Part shown: piece after piece, positions 19,222 through 30,700 of the stretch | Position numbering within the stretch: position 1 is the first letter of the stretch | Layout of the letters: each line of letters opens with the position of its first letter | The notes under the pieces: generated by a model | Told to the model about the DNA's origin: nothing | The model's database searches: none | Seen by the model: the letters and a program-made list of their open reading frames with translations, nothing else | Origin: Paenibacillus sp. GM2 | GTDB taxonomy: Bacteria; Bacillota; Bacilli; Paenibacillales; Paenibacillaceae | DNA length: 56,502 nt | Reading direction: 5' to 3' | Assembly: GCF_900069005.2 (NCBI RefSeq) | Contig: NZ_LN831279.1 | Location: forward strand, 385,229-441,730 | Translations under genes and position numbers: made by a program

Positions 19222-20094
19222 GTGAAAAAAGTGTTGATCATGATAGGGAATATCGCGCTTTATCTCGGGGTCTTTTATGCGCTGCTCTACCTGCTTCGCT
19301 CTACTTACAATTACGAAGTGACATTGTCCTTCGCCAAGTTTCTGGATCGCAATCCGTCCATGTTTATGGTCGTTCTGTTCACGCTGATTACGCTTGTGTA
19401 CATGCTCATCTTTCGTATCAAAGGATGGATATGGCCCCATACGGAAAAAAGTCTGTTCCGCGCGTCGGGCTTCAAGCGGCTGAGCGCCTCGCGCGTCTTG
19501 CTGATGATCGGCCTGGGGCTTGCCGGAAGCTTGTTCAGCATTGGCCTGATCGTCATTGACGATATTGCCCAGCAATTTCCGTCCATTCCCGCGCTGGTCG
19601 ACGATCTGATCAGGGGGGATTCGATCTGGTACGTCATTCTGGGTGCCGGTTTGATCGGCCCGGCATTTGAAGAAATATTGTTCAGGGGCCTCATTTTCAG
19701 CGAGCTTCGCAGGGTAATGCCGGTATATGTGGCCTTGGTGCTGCAAGCCGCGGCTTACGCTTACTTCCAGCCGAGCGCAGCGCTTTCGGTCATCAGCATC
19801 GGCTCCGGCCTGATTTACGGGGCACTGTATTTGCGTACCGGATCGCTGTGGGCGCCTATTCTGGTACAGAATACGGCCATGGGCACCCTCTTTCTATTTA
19901 AATCCATCGGGTTTTACGAATGGTTTGACAAGCTGGGCGATGTTTCGCTGTATATCATTACGGCGCTCTGCCTGGCTGCGCTGATTGGAGGTTCCATTTA
20001 TGTCTGGCGAACCCCTGGCAGCGGAGGCATCGGCGCACGCGCCGATCAAGCGCTGACGGCTGATCTGCCGTCGGCAGCACAAAAGGGAGGCTAA
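19222..20094 (+). CDS. CPBP-family membrane protein, catalytic histidines missing
   Basis: The 290-aa integral membrane protein has six or more hydrophobic segments and the CPBP (Abi/CAAX protease-like) core GPAFEEILFRG, so the Glu-Glu-x3-Arg motif is present. The second and third metal-binding motifs normally supply His; here they read YFQPSA and APILVQNTA, with no His. Proteolysis is therefore doubtful. Relatives act in prenyl-protein processing or as bacteriocin immunity proteins. GTG 19222 is chosen because AAAGGAG precedes it by 7 nt and upstream sequence belongs to a repeat. It is first of three tandem paralogues between the two synthetase genes, so self-protection or export is plausible (inference). 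Confidence 0.8.
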   Translation: MKKVLIMIGNIALYLGVFYALLYLLRSTYNYEVTLSFAKFLDRNPSMFMVVLFTLITLVYMLIFRIKGWIWPHTEKSLFRASGFKRLSASRVLLMIGLGLAGSLFSIGLIVIDDIAQQFPSIPALVDDLIRGDSIWYVILGAGLIGPAFEEILFRGLIFSELRRVMPVYVALVLQAAAYAYFQPSAALSVISIGSGLIYGALYLRTGSLWAPILVQNTAMGTLFLFKSIGFYEWFDKLGDVSLYIITALCLAALIGGSIYVWRTPGSGGIGARADQALTADLPSAAQKGG

Positions 20095-20098
20095 CCGC

Positions 20099-20908
20099 AT
20101 GAAGGCATGGGGAATGATGCTGGCTCGCGTGGCTGTTGTTATCGGCTTGTATTTTGCATGGTTTTTTACCGTGACGACATTATTTTTCGATTATGTGTAC
20201 CCCAAAAGCGCGTGGTTTGAACAGAACACGGTCACCGTCATTATTTTGAACGATATGGTAGGGCTGCCGCTCATGCTGTTGGCCTGGAGGTTTATTTTTA
20301 AAGAAAATCTGTTCAAGGCGGCTAAGTTCCGCATGATGGGCGGTAAATCGGTAGCGATCGCTTTGTGGATCGGGCTTGGAGCAGGATTATTTACGGTAGC
20401 CTTCTCCCGGCTTCCTGTTATTGCATCGGACAAGTACCAGTTCCGTGAATTGTTTGACTACCTGAACCGTGCGGAATGGTATGTATTTCTGGTTTTTTTG
20501 ATCCTCGGAAATGTTTACAAGGAGACGTTGTTCAGAGGCATTCTGATGAATGAGTTCAGACGCGTTCTTCCGGTATGGATCGCCATTATGATTCAGGGGG
20601 TGTTGTACGGGGCATTGTTCTTTTTCGGGGACATCCCGCTGTCGCTATATGGTTTTCTCGGTGCGGTCATTTTTGCGCTCTTGTATGTCTGGTTTAAATC
20701 CATCTGGGCGCCGATTGCTGCGCAGGTCGCCTGTCAGGGCAGCCAGTACTTATTATGGCATTACGGGCCGGAGACGACAGATGTTACCGTCATGTCCGTT
20801 GCTATGGCCGTAGCGGCCGCTATGATTGCGGTTGGCATCTTCCTTGCGTTTAAGCATCGCCCTTCGATCTCGGAGCCGCTGTCTTCCGAGGGGGTGACGC
20901 CGGCGTGA
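20099..20908 (+). CDS. CPBP-family membrane protein, degenerate (second paralogue)
   Basis: The 269-aa multi-pass protein is homologous to its two neighbours. The first CPBP motif is altered from EE to KE (NVYKETLFRGI), and the later motifs read FFFGDIP and APIAAQVACQ, without His. It is the most degenerate of the three and is probably not a protease. The start is ATG 20099, 5 nt after the preceding stop, with GGGAGG upstream. The end overlaps the next start by 4 nt (GTGA), implying translational coupling. A family role in immunity is inferred from its position in a biosynthetic operon. Confidence 0.8.
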   Translation: MKAWGMMLARVAVVIGLYFAWFFTVTTLFFDYVYPKSAWFEQNTVTVIILNDMVGLPLMLLAWRFIFKENLFKAAKFRMMGGKSVAIALWIGLGAGLFTVAFSRLPVIASDKYQFRELFDYLNRAEWYVFLVFLILGNVYKETLFRGILMNEFRRVLPVWIAIMIQGVLYGALFFFGDIPLSLYGFLGAVIFALLYVWFKSIWAPIAAQVACQGSQYLLWHYGPETTDVTVMSVAMAVAAAMIAVGIFLAFKHRPSISEPLSSEGVTPA

Positions 20909-21708
20909 AGGGGCTGCGAATAGCGGGCAATACCGTCCTGTATTTGGTCATTTATGCGGCGATCGTGATGCTCGTCAATCAGGCGCTTTACAACTGGATC
21001 GGAGACTCCGGGCTAAAAGACTTTATCGCCGACAATTCCGGCATAGTGCTGATTGTATCCAATATTATCGTGCTTGCCGTCTACCTTCCGCTGCTGCACC
21101 TGCAAAAAATCTCGCTGAAGCATTTGGGGTTTGTTCCCGCGCGCAGCGGATCGTTGCTGCTGTCGGCAGGCACGGGCATCTGGCTCGGTTTGTTTATCGC
21201 CTCGTTCACCCGTCTTCCGTGGATAAAAGCAACCTTTACGCTCATCTCGGATTTGGTCGCTTTTGTCGCCGGCGGAAGCCTGATCATTTTTATACTCGGC
21301 AGCTTGCTGCTCGGGTCTTTGCTGGAGGAATGGCTGTTCAGAGGAATGCTGTTCCATACGCTCAGTCAACGCCTTTCGGTTCTGTGGACGGTTCTGCTCC
21401 AGGCCGTGTTGTTCGGCGCGGTATTTATGAATATTACGGTCGGCGCATTTGCTGCGCTGGGTGCGATCGTGTACGGCGCCGTTCGCGCTGGTTCGCACTC
21501 GCTTTGGGGATCGCTTACGGCCCATGTGTGCAGCACGGGCACCTTATATCTCGTGCTGCAATGGGCGGATGATTGGCCGTCCGGTACGCTTGGACTTTTA
21601 GTCCCGATCAGCGGACTTGGCATTGCGGCGCATGTATTGCTGCTGCTGCGTGGGAGCGGCCGAAGGGTGAAAAAGGAACAGACCGTTGGCGATTCTATTA
21701 CTAGCTAG
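20905..21708 (+). CDS. CPBP-family membrane protein (third paralogue)
   Basis: The 267-aa multi-pass protein has an intact first motif (GSLLEEWLFRGM) and a His in the last motif (SLTAHVCSTG), but the middle motif reads VFMNITV where FxxxH is usual. It is the least degenerate of the three copies. It starts at GTG 20905 inside the stop of the preceding gene, with GAGGGGG upstream, and stops 14 nt before the second synthetase. The three genes probably act together, perhaps as a complex or as a graded set of immunity factors; this is not provable here. Confidence 0.8.
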   Translation: MKGLRIAGNTVLYLVIYAAIVMLVNQALYNWIGDSGLKDFIADNSGIVLIVSNIIVLAVYLPLLHLQKISLKHLGFVPARSGSLLLSAGTGIWLGLFIASFTRLPWIKATFTLISDLVAFVAGGSLIIFILGSLLLGSLLEEWLFRGMLFHTLSQRLSVLWTVLLQAVLFGAVFMNITVGAFAALGAIVYGAVRAGSHSLWGSLTAHVCSTGTLYLVLQWADDWPSGTLGLLVPISGLGIAAHVLLLLRGSGRRVKKEQTVGDSITS

Positions 21709-21722
21709 GAGGGAAGGGCGCC

Positions 21723-24700
21723 ATGTTTCAACTGGATTTGCTGAATACCCAAAAAGATACATCCGGGCGGAAGGGGCGAAGTGCGGGCTCCGTCTCCAAA
21801 GTTTCCTACAAGGATATTGCGATTGTCGGAATATCCGCCAAGCTGCCGCGTGCAGAATCGCACGATGCCTTCTGGGAGCTTCTGCGGAGCGGCAAGGACC
21901 TGGTAGGCGGGTTTCCCGATTCCCGCAAAGAGGAATTGAAGCCGTATTTACGCCGTATGGAGGCGCAATACGGCTCTGTTTCCTTTTTTGACGGGGCGTA
22001 TATCGAAGATATTTCAGGTTTTGATTATTCTTTTTTTCGGCTTTCACCGAAGGAAGCTTCGCTGATGAGTCCGGCGCAGCGCCTTTTCTTGCAGACGGCA
22101 TGGAGCGCGCTTGAGCATGCGGGGTACGGCGGAAATGCGCTGCATGGTTCACGCACCGGCGTCTTTATCGGCTATAACGGGGACGCGCTGCATGATTACA
22201 AGCGAATCGTCGAAGCGTTGGACCCGGACGCCTTGTCTATGGCGGCACCCGGCAATCTGAGCTCCATGATACCGAGCCGGATTGCGTATTTGCTTAATTT
22301 GCGCGGACCTGCGATCAGCGTGGACACTGCCTGCTCCTCTTCGCTGGTGGCGGTGCATCTGGCATGCCAATCGATCCGCAGCGGCGAATGCGAGGCGGCG
22401 ATTGCCGGCAGTGTCAAAATTAACGTGCTGCCGCTGGATATCGGCATACGGCTTGGTATCGAATCCAGCGACAACCGGGCCAGAACGTTCGACGACTCGG
22501 CGGACGGAACGGGTATCGGCGACGGCGTGGTTGCGCTGCTGCTGAAGCCGTTGTCCCGCGCACAGGAGGACGGTGACTCTGTATATGCCGTCATCAAAGG
22601 CAGCGCGATGAATCAGGATGGCGGATCGGTGGGGATTACCGCTCCAAACGCCCTCGCGCAGGAGGATGTGATCGCCCGCGCCTGGCAGGATGCGGATATT
22701 GATCCCGAAACGGTAACGTATATTGAGGCACACGGCACGGGAACCTCGCTGGGCGATCCGATCGAAATCGATGGGCTGACGCGGGCCTTCCGCCGATATA
22801 CCGATAAACGGCAATTTTGCGCTATCGGTTCGCTGAAAACAAATATCGGTCATCTCGACCATGCCGCCGGTATTGCAGGTCTGCTCAAAGCGGTCCTGTC
22901 GCTTGTCCACAAGCAGCTTCCGCCAACGCTTCATTATCGCTCGCCGAACCGCAACATTTCATTTGTCGATTCTCCCGTTTATGTCAATGACGAATTAACG
23001 TCATGGGAGACGGACGGCGAAGCAAGAAGATGCGGAGTAAGCGCGTTCGGCATGAGCGGCACCAATTGCCATGTTGTGCTGGAGGAGGCTCCCGCCGCGA
23101 TGCCTTCGGGTCTTTCCGCCAGAACGGAGCTGGTGTGTTTGTCCGCGCACAGCATGACGGCGCTGGAGCAGCTTGTGCTAAGGATCAGGGATTGGGTTCT
23201 GGGGCATCGCGACGAAGAGAGGCGCAGCTTGGCCGACCTTTGCTACACTTTGGCCGTTGGCCGGGGGACCTATCGGTATCGCCTGGCGATCGCAGTAAGC
23301 AGCTGGGATGAGCTTGCTCAGACTTTGCATGCCGCGGTCGAAAGCGGCATTCCCGGCCTTGCGCTGCCGAACGTTATGTTTGGTACAGCCGATTTGGCAG
23401 CGGCCGGGAATACGCGCCAGCAACGACAGCAATCCGTTCCAAATGAACGGGAAATGAAAGCGCTGGAGCTGGGCCAACGTTATGTGGACGGATACGAGAT
23501 CGACTGGACGTCCATCTACCAAGGACAACGCCGCCAACGGCTGCCGCTTCCGACATACCCGTTCGATTCCCATCGTTGCTGGGTGGAGGAGTCGCGCGCC
23601 GAAGCAGCACTTCATACGCCATTTGCGGCTTGGAGCGGATATACGCTTGGCGGCGACATTCCCGAGAAGCTTGAGCAAGAAATGAACGAGACGTTTGCCA
23701 GATGGCAAGCCGTGCTGGAACGGAGCGGCGGAACGGTGAGTCAACGCCGCGGCGGCGTTGTGTTAACCGGGGAGCGCTCCGGGCTGGAGTGGGAGCAGCA
23801 TGTAGCAGATGCCTGGGGGGGACTGCTCGGTTATGATGAATTGCCCGCAAAGGCCGGGTTTTATGAGCTGGGCGGAGATTCCATTATTGCGCTTAAAATT
23901 GCAAACCGGCTCAGCGAGCATGCGGGCATCCGCATTCAGGCGGCGGATTTACTGGGACATCCCGATCTGCCTTCGTTCACGGCGCTGATCGAGCGGCGGC
24001 TCAGGGAGAGCGGCGCGGCGACAGCGCCAAGAACGGACTTCCGGCCTGATGAACAAGTGGAGGACATTGGGAACGGCGGAATCGAGGCCAACGGCCGGCA
24101 TGAAGGACAAGCGGCGTCCGGCGAATGTGACGGAGCAGAGGCGTCTGGAGGGCCTGTCGGACCGCTGACCAGCCAAGCATCCGACGCTTTGTTCGGGGAT
24201 ATATTGGAGCCGATTCCAAAGGCGGCTCCGCAGGAGCATTATCCGGTTTCGTCGCCGCAGAAACGCATGTATTTGCAACAGCAGGCGCTGCCGGATGATC
24301 GCAGCTACAATTTGCCCGAATTGTTGTACTTGGATGGGGCAATTGATGCAGATCGGCTGGAGGCCGTCTTGCAAGCCATCGTGGAGCGTCACGAGACGCT
24401 TCGCACCACCTTCCACGTCATTGACGGAGAGATCAGGCAGCGTATTCACGCCGCTATTCCTTTCCGCCTGGTTCGCATGGAGATTAGTGAAGCGGAAGCG
24501 GACGGTGTGCTGCAAAGCTTGTTCCGGCCGTTCCAGCTGGATATGGCTCCGCTGCTGCGCGCAGCCTTGCTGAGATTGGAGCCGGAGCGCCATGTGCTGT
24601 TTCTTGATATGCATCATATTGCATCCGACGGGATGTCGGCGGGCATTCTTTTATCCGACCTGATGACTTTATATCAGGGCGGTTCATTGCCGCCTCTGAC

Positions 24701-27700
24701 GCTGCAATACAAGGATTATGCGGCTTGGCAGGAGAGCAGGCCGCACTCCGCAAATGCCGAAAGGTATTGGCGCGAGAAATGCCGGGGGGAATGGCCGCTG
24801 CTTATGCTTCCAACCGATGCTCCGCGTCCGCCGGTCAAAGGCCATCGCGGGGAAACGTTTGACGTGTACGTCGAGGCAGGTTTAACGGCGGCTGTACGCA
24901 ACCTTGCGGCCGAATCGGGCACGACTCCGTTTATGGTGCTGCTATCGGCTTATTACACTTTCCTCGCCCACTATACAGGGGCCGAGGACATTGTCGTCGG
25001 CACGCCGATTGCGGGACGAAACCGGCGCGAGCTGGAAGCGATCGCGGGGATGTTTACTGGCACGCTGGCACTGCGGGCTCATCCGCGCGCGGACAAGCCG
25101 TTCAAAGCTTTTTTGTCCGAAGTGAAAGAGATGGCGACCGGAGCTTACGCCCATGCCGATTATCCATTTGAGGATCTCGTGCAATGGCTGGATAGGAGGG
25201 ATGCCAGCCGGAGTCCGCTGTTTGATACGATGTTCATTATGCAAAACCTGGGTATTCCCAACGCTTCATCGAAGGGGCTGTCGTATCGCCACCGGCGCTT
25301 TGAGCATGGCACAGCCAAATACGATTTGATGATTCAGGCCGTAGAGAGTGGGGCGGAATTGCGGCTTGTTGTAGAATATAGTGCCGATTTATTTCGCCGC
25401 GCCACAGTAGAACAATTCATGCGGCATTATGTGCAGCTGCTGCGCAGCTTGACGGATCGTCCCAACGCTGCGCTCGGCACAGCGGAGATGCTGACGGAGG
25501 AGGAGCGCCTGTATCTGATGGCGCTGGGAAGACGCGCAGCGAACTTTCCTCCGCCGCGCTGTCTGCATGATTGTTTCAAGCAACAGGCGCTGGCTGTTCC
25601 CGACCTGCCGGCTGTATCATGCGGCGGTGAATCCATGACCTATCGGGAGCTGGATCGCCGCACAGATGCGCTGGCGATCACCTTGCGCGCCAAAGGGGTG
25701 GGACGCGGCAGCGTAGTCGGCATCATGGCGAAGCGTTCCATCCCTATGCTGACTGCTATGCTTGCCGTTATGAAGGCCGGAGGCGCTTATATGCCTATAG
25801 ATCCGCATTACCCTGAGGAGCGCATTCACTATATGCTGAAGGACAGCGGCGCGAAGCTGGTGTTTGCGGACGGCACAAGTTCCGGAGCCGCGGCTGTCAT
25901 GCCAGTCTCCTTCCAGGTGCTGGACCTGGCGGATGAGACACTGTTCTCCGAAGGAGACGATGCCGCCGACGCATGGCCGCAGGACGCCGCAGATCCGATG
26001 TATGTCATCTATACCTCCGGTTCTACGGGTCAGCCGAAGGGCGTTGTTGTGCCGCATCGCAGCTTTTACAATTTCGGACATTCGCTCCGTACATTTTTCG
26101 AGGAGCAATACGGCGAGGGAGACAGATGCCTCAGCCTGACTAATATTTCGTTTGACGTCAGTGTAGCAGAGCTGTTTATGCCGCTTATGTTCGGAGCTTG
26201 CACGGTACTTTACCCGGAGCCGAAATGGCTGGATCCCGGGCGAATTGCCGAGGTGATTGCCAAAGAGCAGATTACTTTCGCTTATTTGCCGCCGTCTTTG
26301 CTGAAAGAGGTTGCGCGGCAGCTGGAGCAATCGCCTTCCACGATTGCGTTGGACAAAATGCTCGTTGGGGTAGAGCCGATCAAAGACGAAACGCTGGAGT
26401 TATATACGAAGCTTAATCCCGGGATTCGGATTATTAACGGTTACGGTCCGACGGAAGCGACGGTGTGCTCCAATATGTACACCTACAAACCGGGCGCTTA
26501 TCGCGGTGGTTATGTGCCGATAGGCGGGCCGATGCACAATGTTGAAATTTATATATTCGGCTATGGCGGCCAGCTTGCCCCGACCGGTGCCGCCGGCGAG
26601 CTGTATATTGCCGGCAGCGGCCTTGCCAACGGTTATCTCAACAGACCGGATTTGACGACCGAGCGATTTTTACCGCATCCCTATCGCGAGGGTCACTTCA
26701 TGTATCGGACCGGCGATATCGCAAAGTGGCTGCCGGACGGTAACGCCATGTATGTGGAGCGGGCCGACCAGCAGGTGAAAATCAGAGGCGTGCGGATTGA
26801 AATGAATGAGGTTCGCTCGCAATTGATTTCCCTTCCCGAGGTGGAGGATGCGGTTGTGCTCATTCGCGAGCGGGCAAACGGCGACAAGGAATTGTGCGCG
26901 TATGTGGTCGCTTCGGACAAGCTCCCTTCGCGGGAATGGCGAAGAAAGCTGAAAGACAAGCTGCCGGAAGCGATGATTCCGACCTATATCGCAGCGATTG
27001 AAGCGGTACCGCTGACGCCGAACGGGAAAGTGGATCGGCGCGCCTTGCCTGAGCCGGAATCCGGGCTTCGGGAGCAAGGAAAGCCGGAGCCGCCGCGAGA
27101 TGAAATGGAAGAGCGCGTCGCCGCCATTTGGGAGGAAGTGCTGGGCGATACGGTCGGGCCAATCGGTATTTACGACGACTTTTTCGAGCTTGGCGGTCAT
27201 TCCTTGAAGGCTGCCGTGCTGGCGGGCAAGCTGCAGCAGGCGACGGGCAGTCTGGTTCCGCTCAGCTTGATATTCGAGCTTACTTCTATCGCGGAAATGG
27301 CCGCTTGGCTGAAGGAACGGGACGGTGCCGCTGTGGCGGCCGGGCCGATTCCAAGGGCGGAACACCGCGAGTGGTATCCGATGTCGCGCGCCCAGCGCCG
27401 CCAATATATGATGCAGATGCTGGCCGGAGACGCAGCTATGTATCATGTGCCGTTCGCGCTCCGCTTGCGGGGCAAGCTGGATACAGCGCGGCTGGAAGAC
27501 GCGTTTATAGCCCTGATTGGTCGCCACGAAAGCTTGCGGACGACCTTTCATATGTCAAAGGATGAGTTCAGGCAAATGATCCATCCGCCGTATCCGTTTA
27601 AGTTGGAGGAGCTGGACCTTGCAGCGTTGACCGGAGATGATGCGCTGCTGGAAGCGCCAATGGATGGTACCGAGGTGACGAGGTTGATGAAGGTTTTCCA

Positions 27701-30700
27701 GCGCCCGTTCTATCTGGATAAGCTGCCGTTGCTGCGGGCGGCGCTGTTGCGACTGCATGAAGGAGATCATCTGCTGCTGCTGGATATTCACCATATTATT
27801 ACCGACGGCGTATCCTCCGGTTTGCTGGTGAATGAGCTGTCGCAGCTGTATGCCGGACAAGTGCTGCCGGAGCCGCGCGTGCAATACAGCGATTATGCGG
27901 TGTGGCAGGAAGCCGGATATGCAAATGCCGCTTATGCGGAGCATGAACGGTACTGGATGGAGCTCTTTGCAGGCAAGCTTTCTGTACTGGAGCTGCCGAC
28001 GGATCGCCCGCGTCCCTCTCTTCCGAGCTATAAGGGCCGCCGCCATACGTTCCGGCTGGATGCGCAGATAACGAGGGAGGTGCAAAAGCTGGCGCGGGAA
28101 GCAAAAACGACGATGTATACGGTGCTGTTGGGTGCATTTGCCGCGCTGCTGGCCAAATACAGCGGACAGGACGAAGTGATTGTAGGCACCCCCGCTGCCG
28201 GCAGAGAGCATGCCGATACACATGGCATGATCGGCATGTTCGTCAACACGCTGGCGCTGCGAACCAGGCCGGCAAGAGACAAGACGGTACGGGCCTATAT
28301 AGCGGAGCTTCATCACCATGTCGTAGAGGCGCTTTCGCACCAGACGTATCCTTTCGAGGAGCTGGTTGAAGGGCTGAAGGCCGATACGGACAGAAGCCGC
28401 AATCCATTGTTTGACGTTATGTTTGTCTTGCAAAATATGGACCGGGTGGCGATGGAAGCAGGCGGACTTGTTTTTGGCGAAATACCGTTCGAGACGGGGA
28501 CAAGCAAGTTCGATTTGACTCTGGAAGCGGTGGAGCGGGAAGCGGAAATCGAGCTTCAACTGGAATACGCAACGGATTTATTTCATGAGGAAACCGCACG
28601 GCGCATGGCGAAGAGCTATGTCGTACTCGTTCAGGAGATGTGCAGAGCGTATGATCGCACGGTGGGTGAGCTTGAGCTGATGAGTGTAAGCGAACGCGAG
28701 CAATTGCTGGCATCGTTGGCTGGAGGAGGTATGACGGTACAGACCGCGAGTAAAGAGAGGAGCAGGGGGAGGATGGAAATTCTAGTTGGGGAAGGCATGA
28801 CGAACCGGCAAGCAGACGCGGCTGCGGCTTCCGCGCAAGCAACGGCGAAATGGACGGGTCTGGTTCAGGAAGTGGAGTGCCAGGCGGCGCGCACGCCGGA
28901 TATGGCGGCGATTCAATTTGGTGCGGAGACAGTGACTTACGCCGAGCTGAACGAACGCGCGAACCGGCTTGCCCATTCCTTACGGGCGAAGGGGATTGGG
29001 CCCGAGCGAATTGTTGCGCTGATGGCGTCCCGCAGCCCGCAGCTGCTTGTCGGCATTTTGGGTGTTCTGAAAGCCGGAGGCGCATACGTCGCCATTGATC
29101 CCGCTTACCCCAAGGAGAGAATCGACTGGATGCTTGAGGATTGCGGCGAAGCGCTTCTGCTGACGGAAAAAGCCTATGCAGGAGTCGCAACGAGAGCTGT
29201 TGCCGAGTGGTATCTGGATGATCCGGAGCTGTATGCGGCGGACAGAGGCAATCCGGAGCAGGTTCACCAGCCGGATCATCTGGCTTATGTGCTGTATACG
29301 TCGGGTTCGACCGGACGTCCCAAAGGAGTGATGATCGAGCATCGCGGGCTGGCGCATTTCATCAGTGGCTTCCGAGACCGGATTCCGTTCGAGATGGGCC
29401 AGAGCATCCTGGCGATGGCCTCGGTATCCTTTGATATTTTTGTCGTTGAAAATCTGCTTCCGCTCACGCTGGGGATGCGGATTGTGCTTGCGAGCGAAGA
29501 GGAGCGGGGCGATGCCGCCCTGCTGCAAGGCCTGATCGACACGCATGGCATCGATGTGCTGCAAATTACGCCATCGCGCTTCAAATGGTGGATGAACCAG
29601 CGAGGCGAAACGGACGGTTTGCGGCAGCTGCGTATTTTGATGATCGGGGCAGAGCCGCTGACGGCCGATATACTCGACAAGCTGCGCGCCGCCACTGGAG
29701 CCAGATTGTTTAATTTGTACGGTCCAACGGAGACGACGGTGTGGACTTCAATCCGGGAAGTGACCGAAGGCGAGGACATTTCGATCGGCACTCCGATCGA
29801 AGGTTCCGTTATGATGGTGCTTGACGAAGGACTGAAGCTGCAGCCGACAGGTGTGACGGGTGAAATTTGCATCGGCGGGCCGGGCGTCGGGCGTGGGTAT
29901 CTCAGCCATCCCGAATGGGATATCGCTTTTGTGCCGAATCCGCATATGCCGGGCGGACGCATGTATCGTACGGGCGACCTTGGGCGCAGGCTTGGAAATG
30001 GGGAGCTTGCTTATGCAGGACGCCGCGATTTCCAGGTGAAAATCAGGGGTCACCGGATTGAAATCGGTGAGATCGAGCAGTTGCTGCTTCGCCATGAGCA
30101 GGTAAAGGAAACGGTTGTCACTGCGTTTCAGGAGGAGGATGGGGAGTATGCGCTTTGCGCATATATCGTCAAACACAACCCCGCGGCGGTGGAGGCAGAG
30201 CAGGACGGCACCGAGCCTTCCGGTCGGCTGACCGTGCAATTGCGTGAATATCTCGGGAACAAGCTGCCTTCTTATATGGTTCCTGCCTTCATGGTTATTC
30301 TGGATACAATTCCGCTTACGCCAACGGGCAAAATTGACAGAAGGGCGCTGCCGAAGCCGGGAACGACCAACGCTGGCATACGCGAGCTTGTTCCGCTTTC
30401 GACGGATACCGAGCGCAAGCTGGTGGAGATTTGGAAGGAGCTGCTCGGTACGGATGCGATTAGCGCCAGGGACAGCTTTTTCGAGCTGGGGGGTCATTCC
30501 CTGAAGGCAGCGGGCATGGTCAGCCGGATTGCAGAACGCTTTGGCGTCCAAATGCCGCTGCGCGATATTTTTATGAATCCTACGCTTGAAGGTTTAGCAG
30601 CCCTTCTGGACACGAGCGGAACCGTGGCGGCCGCTCGTATTCCAAGGCAGCCGGAGCGCGAGTATTACCCGATGTCGAGGGCGCAGCGCCGCCAATTTAT

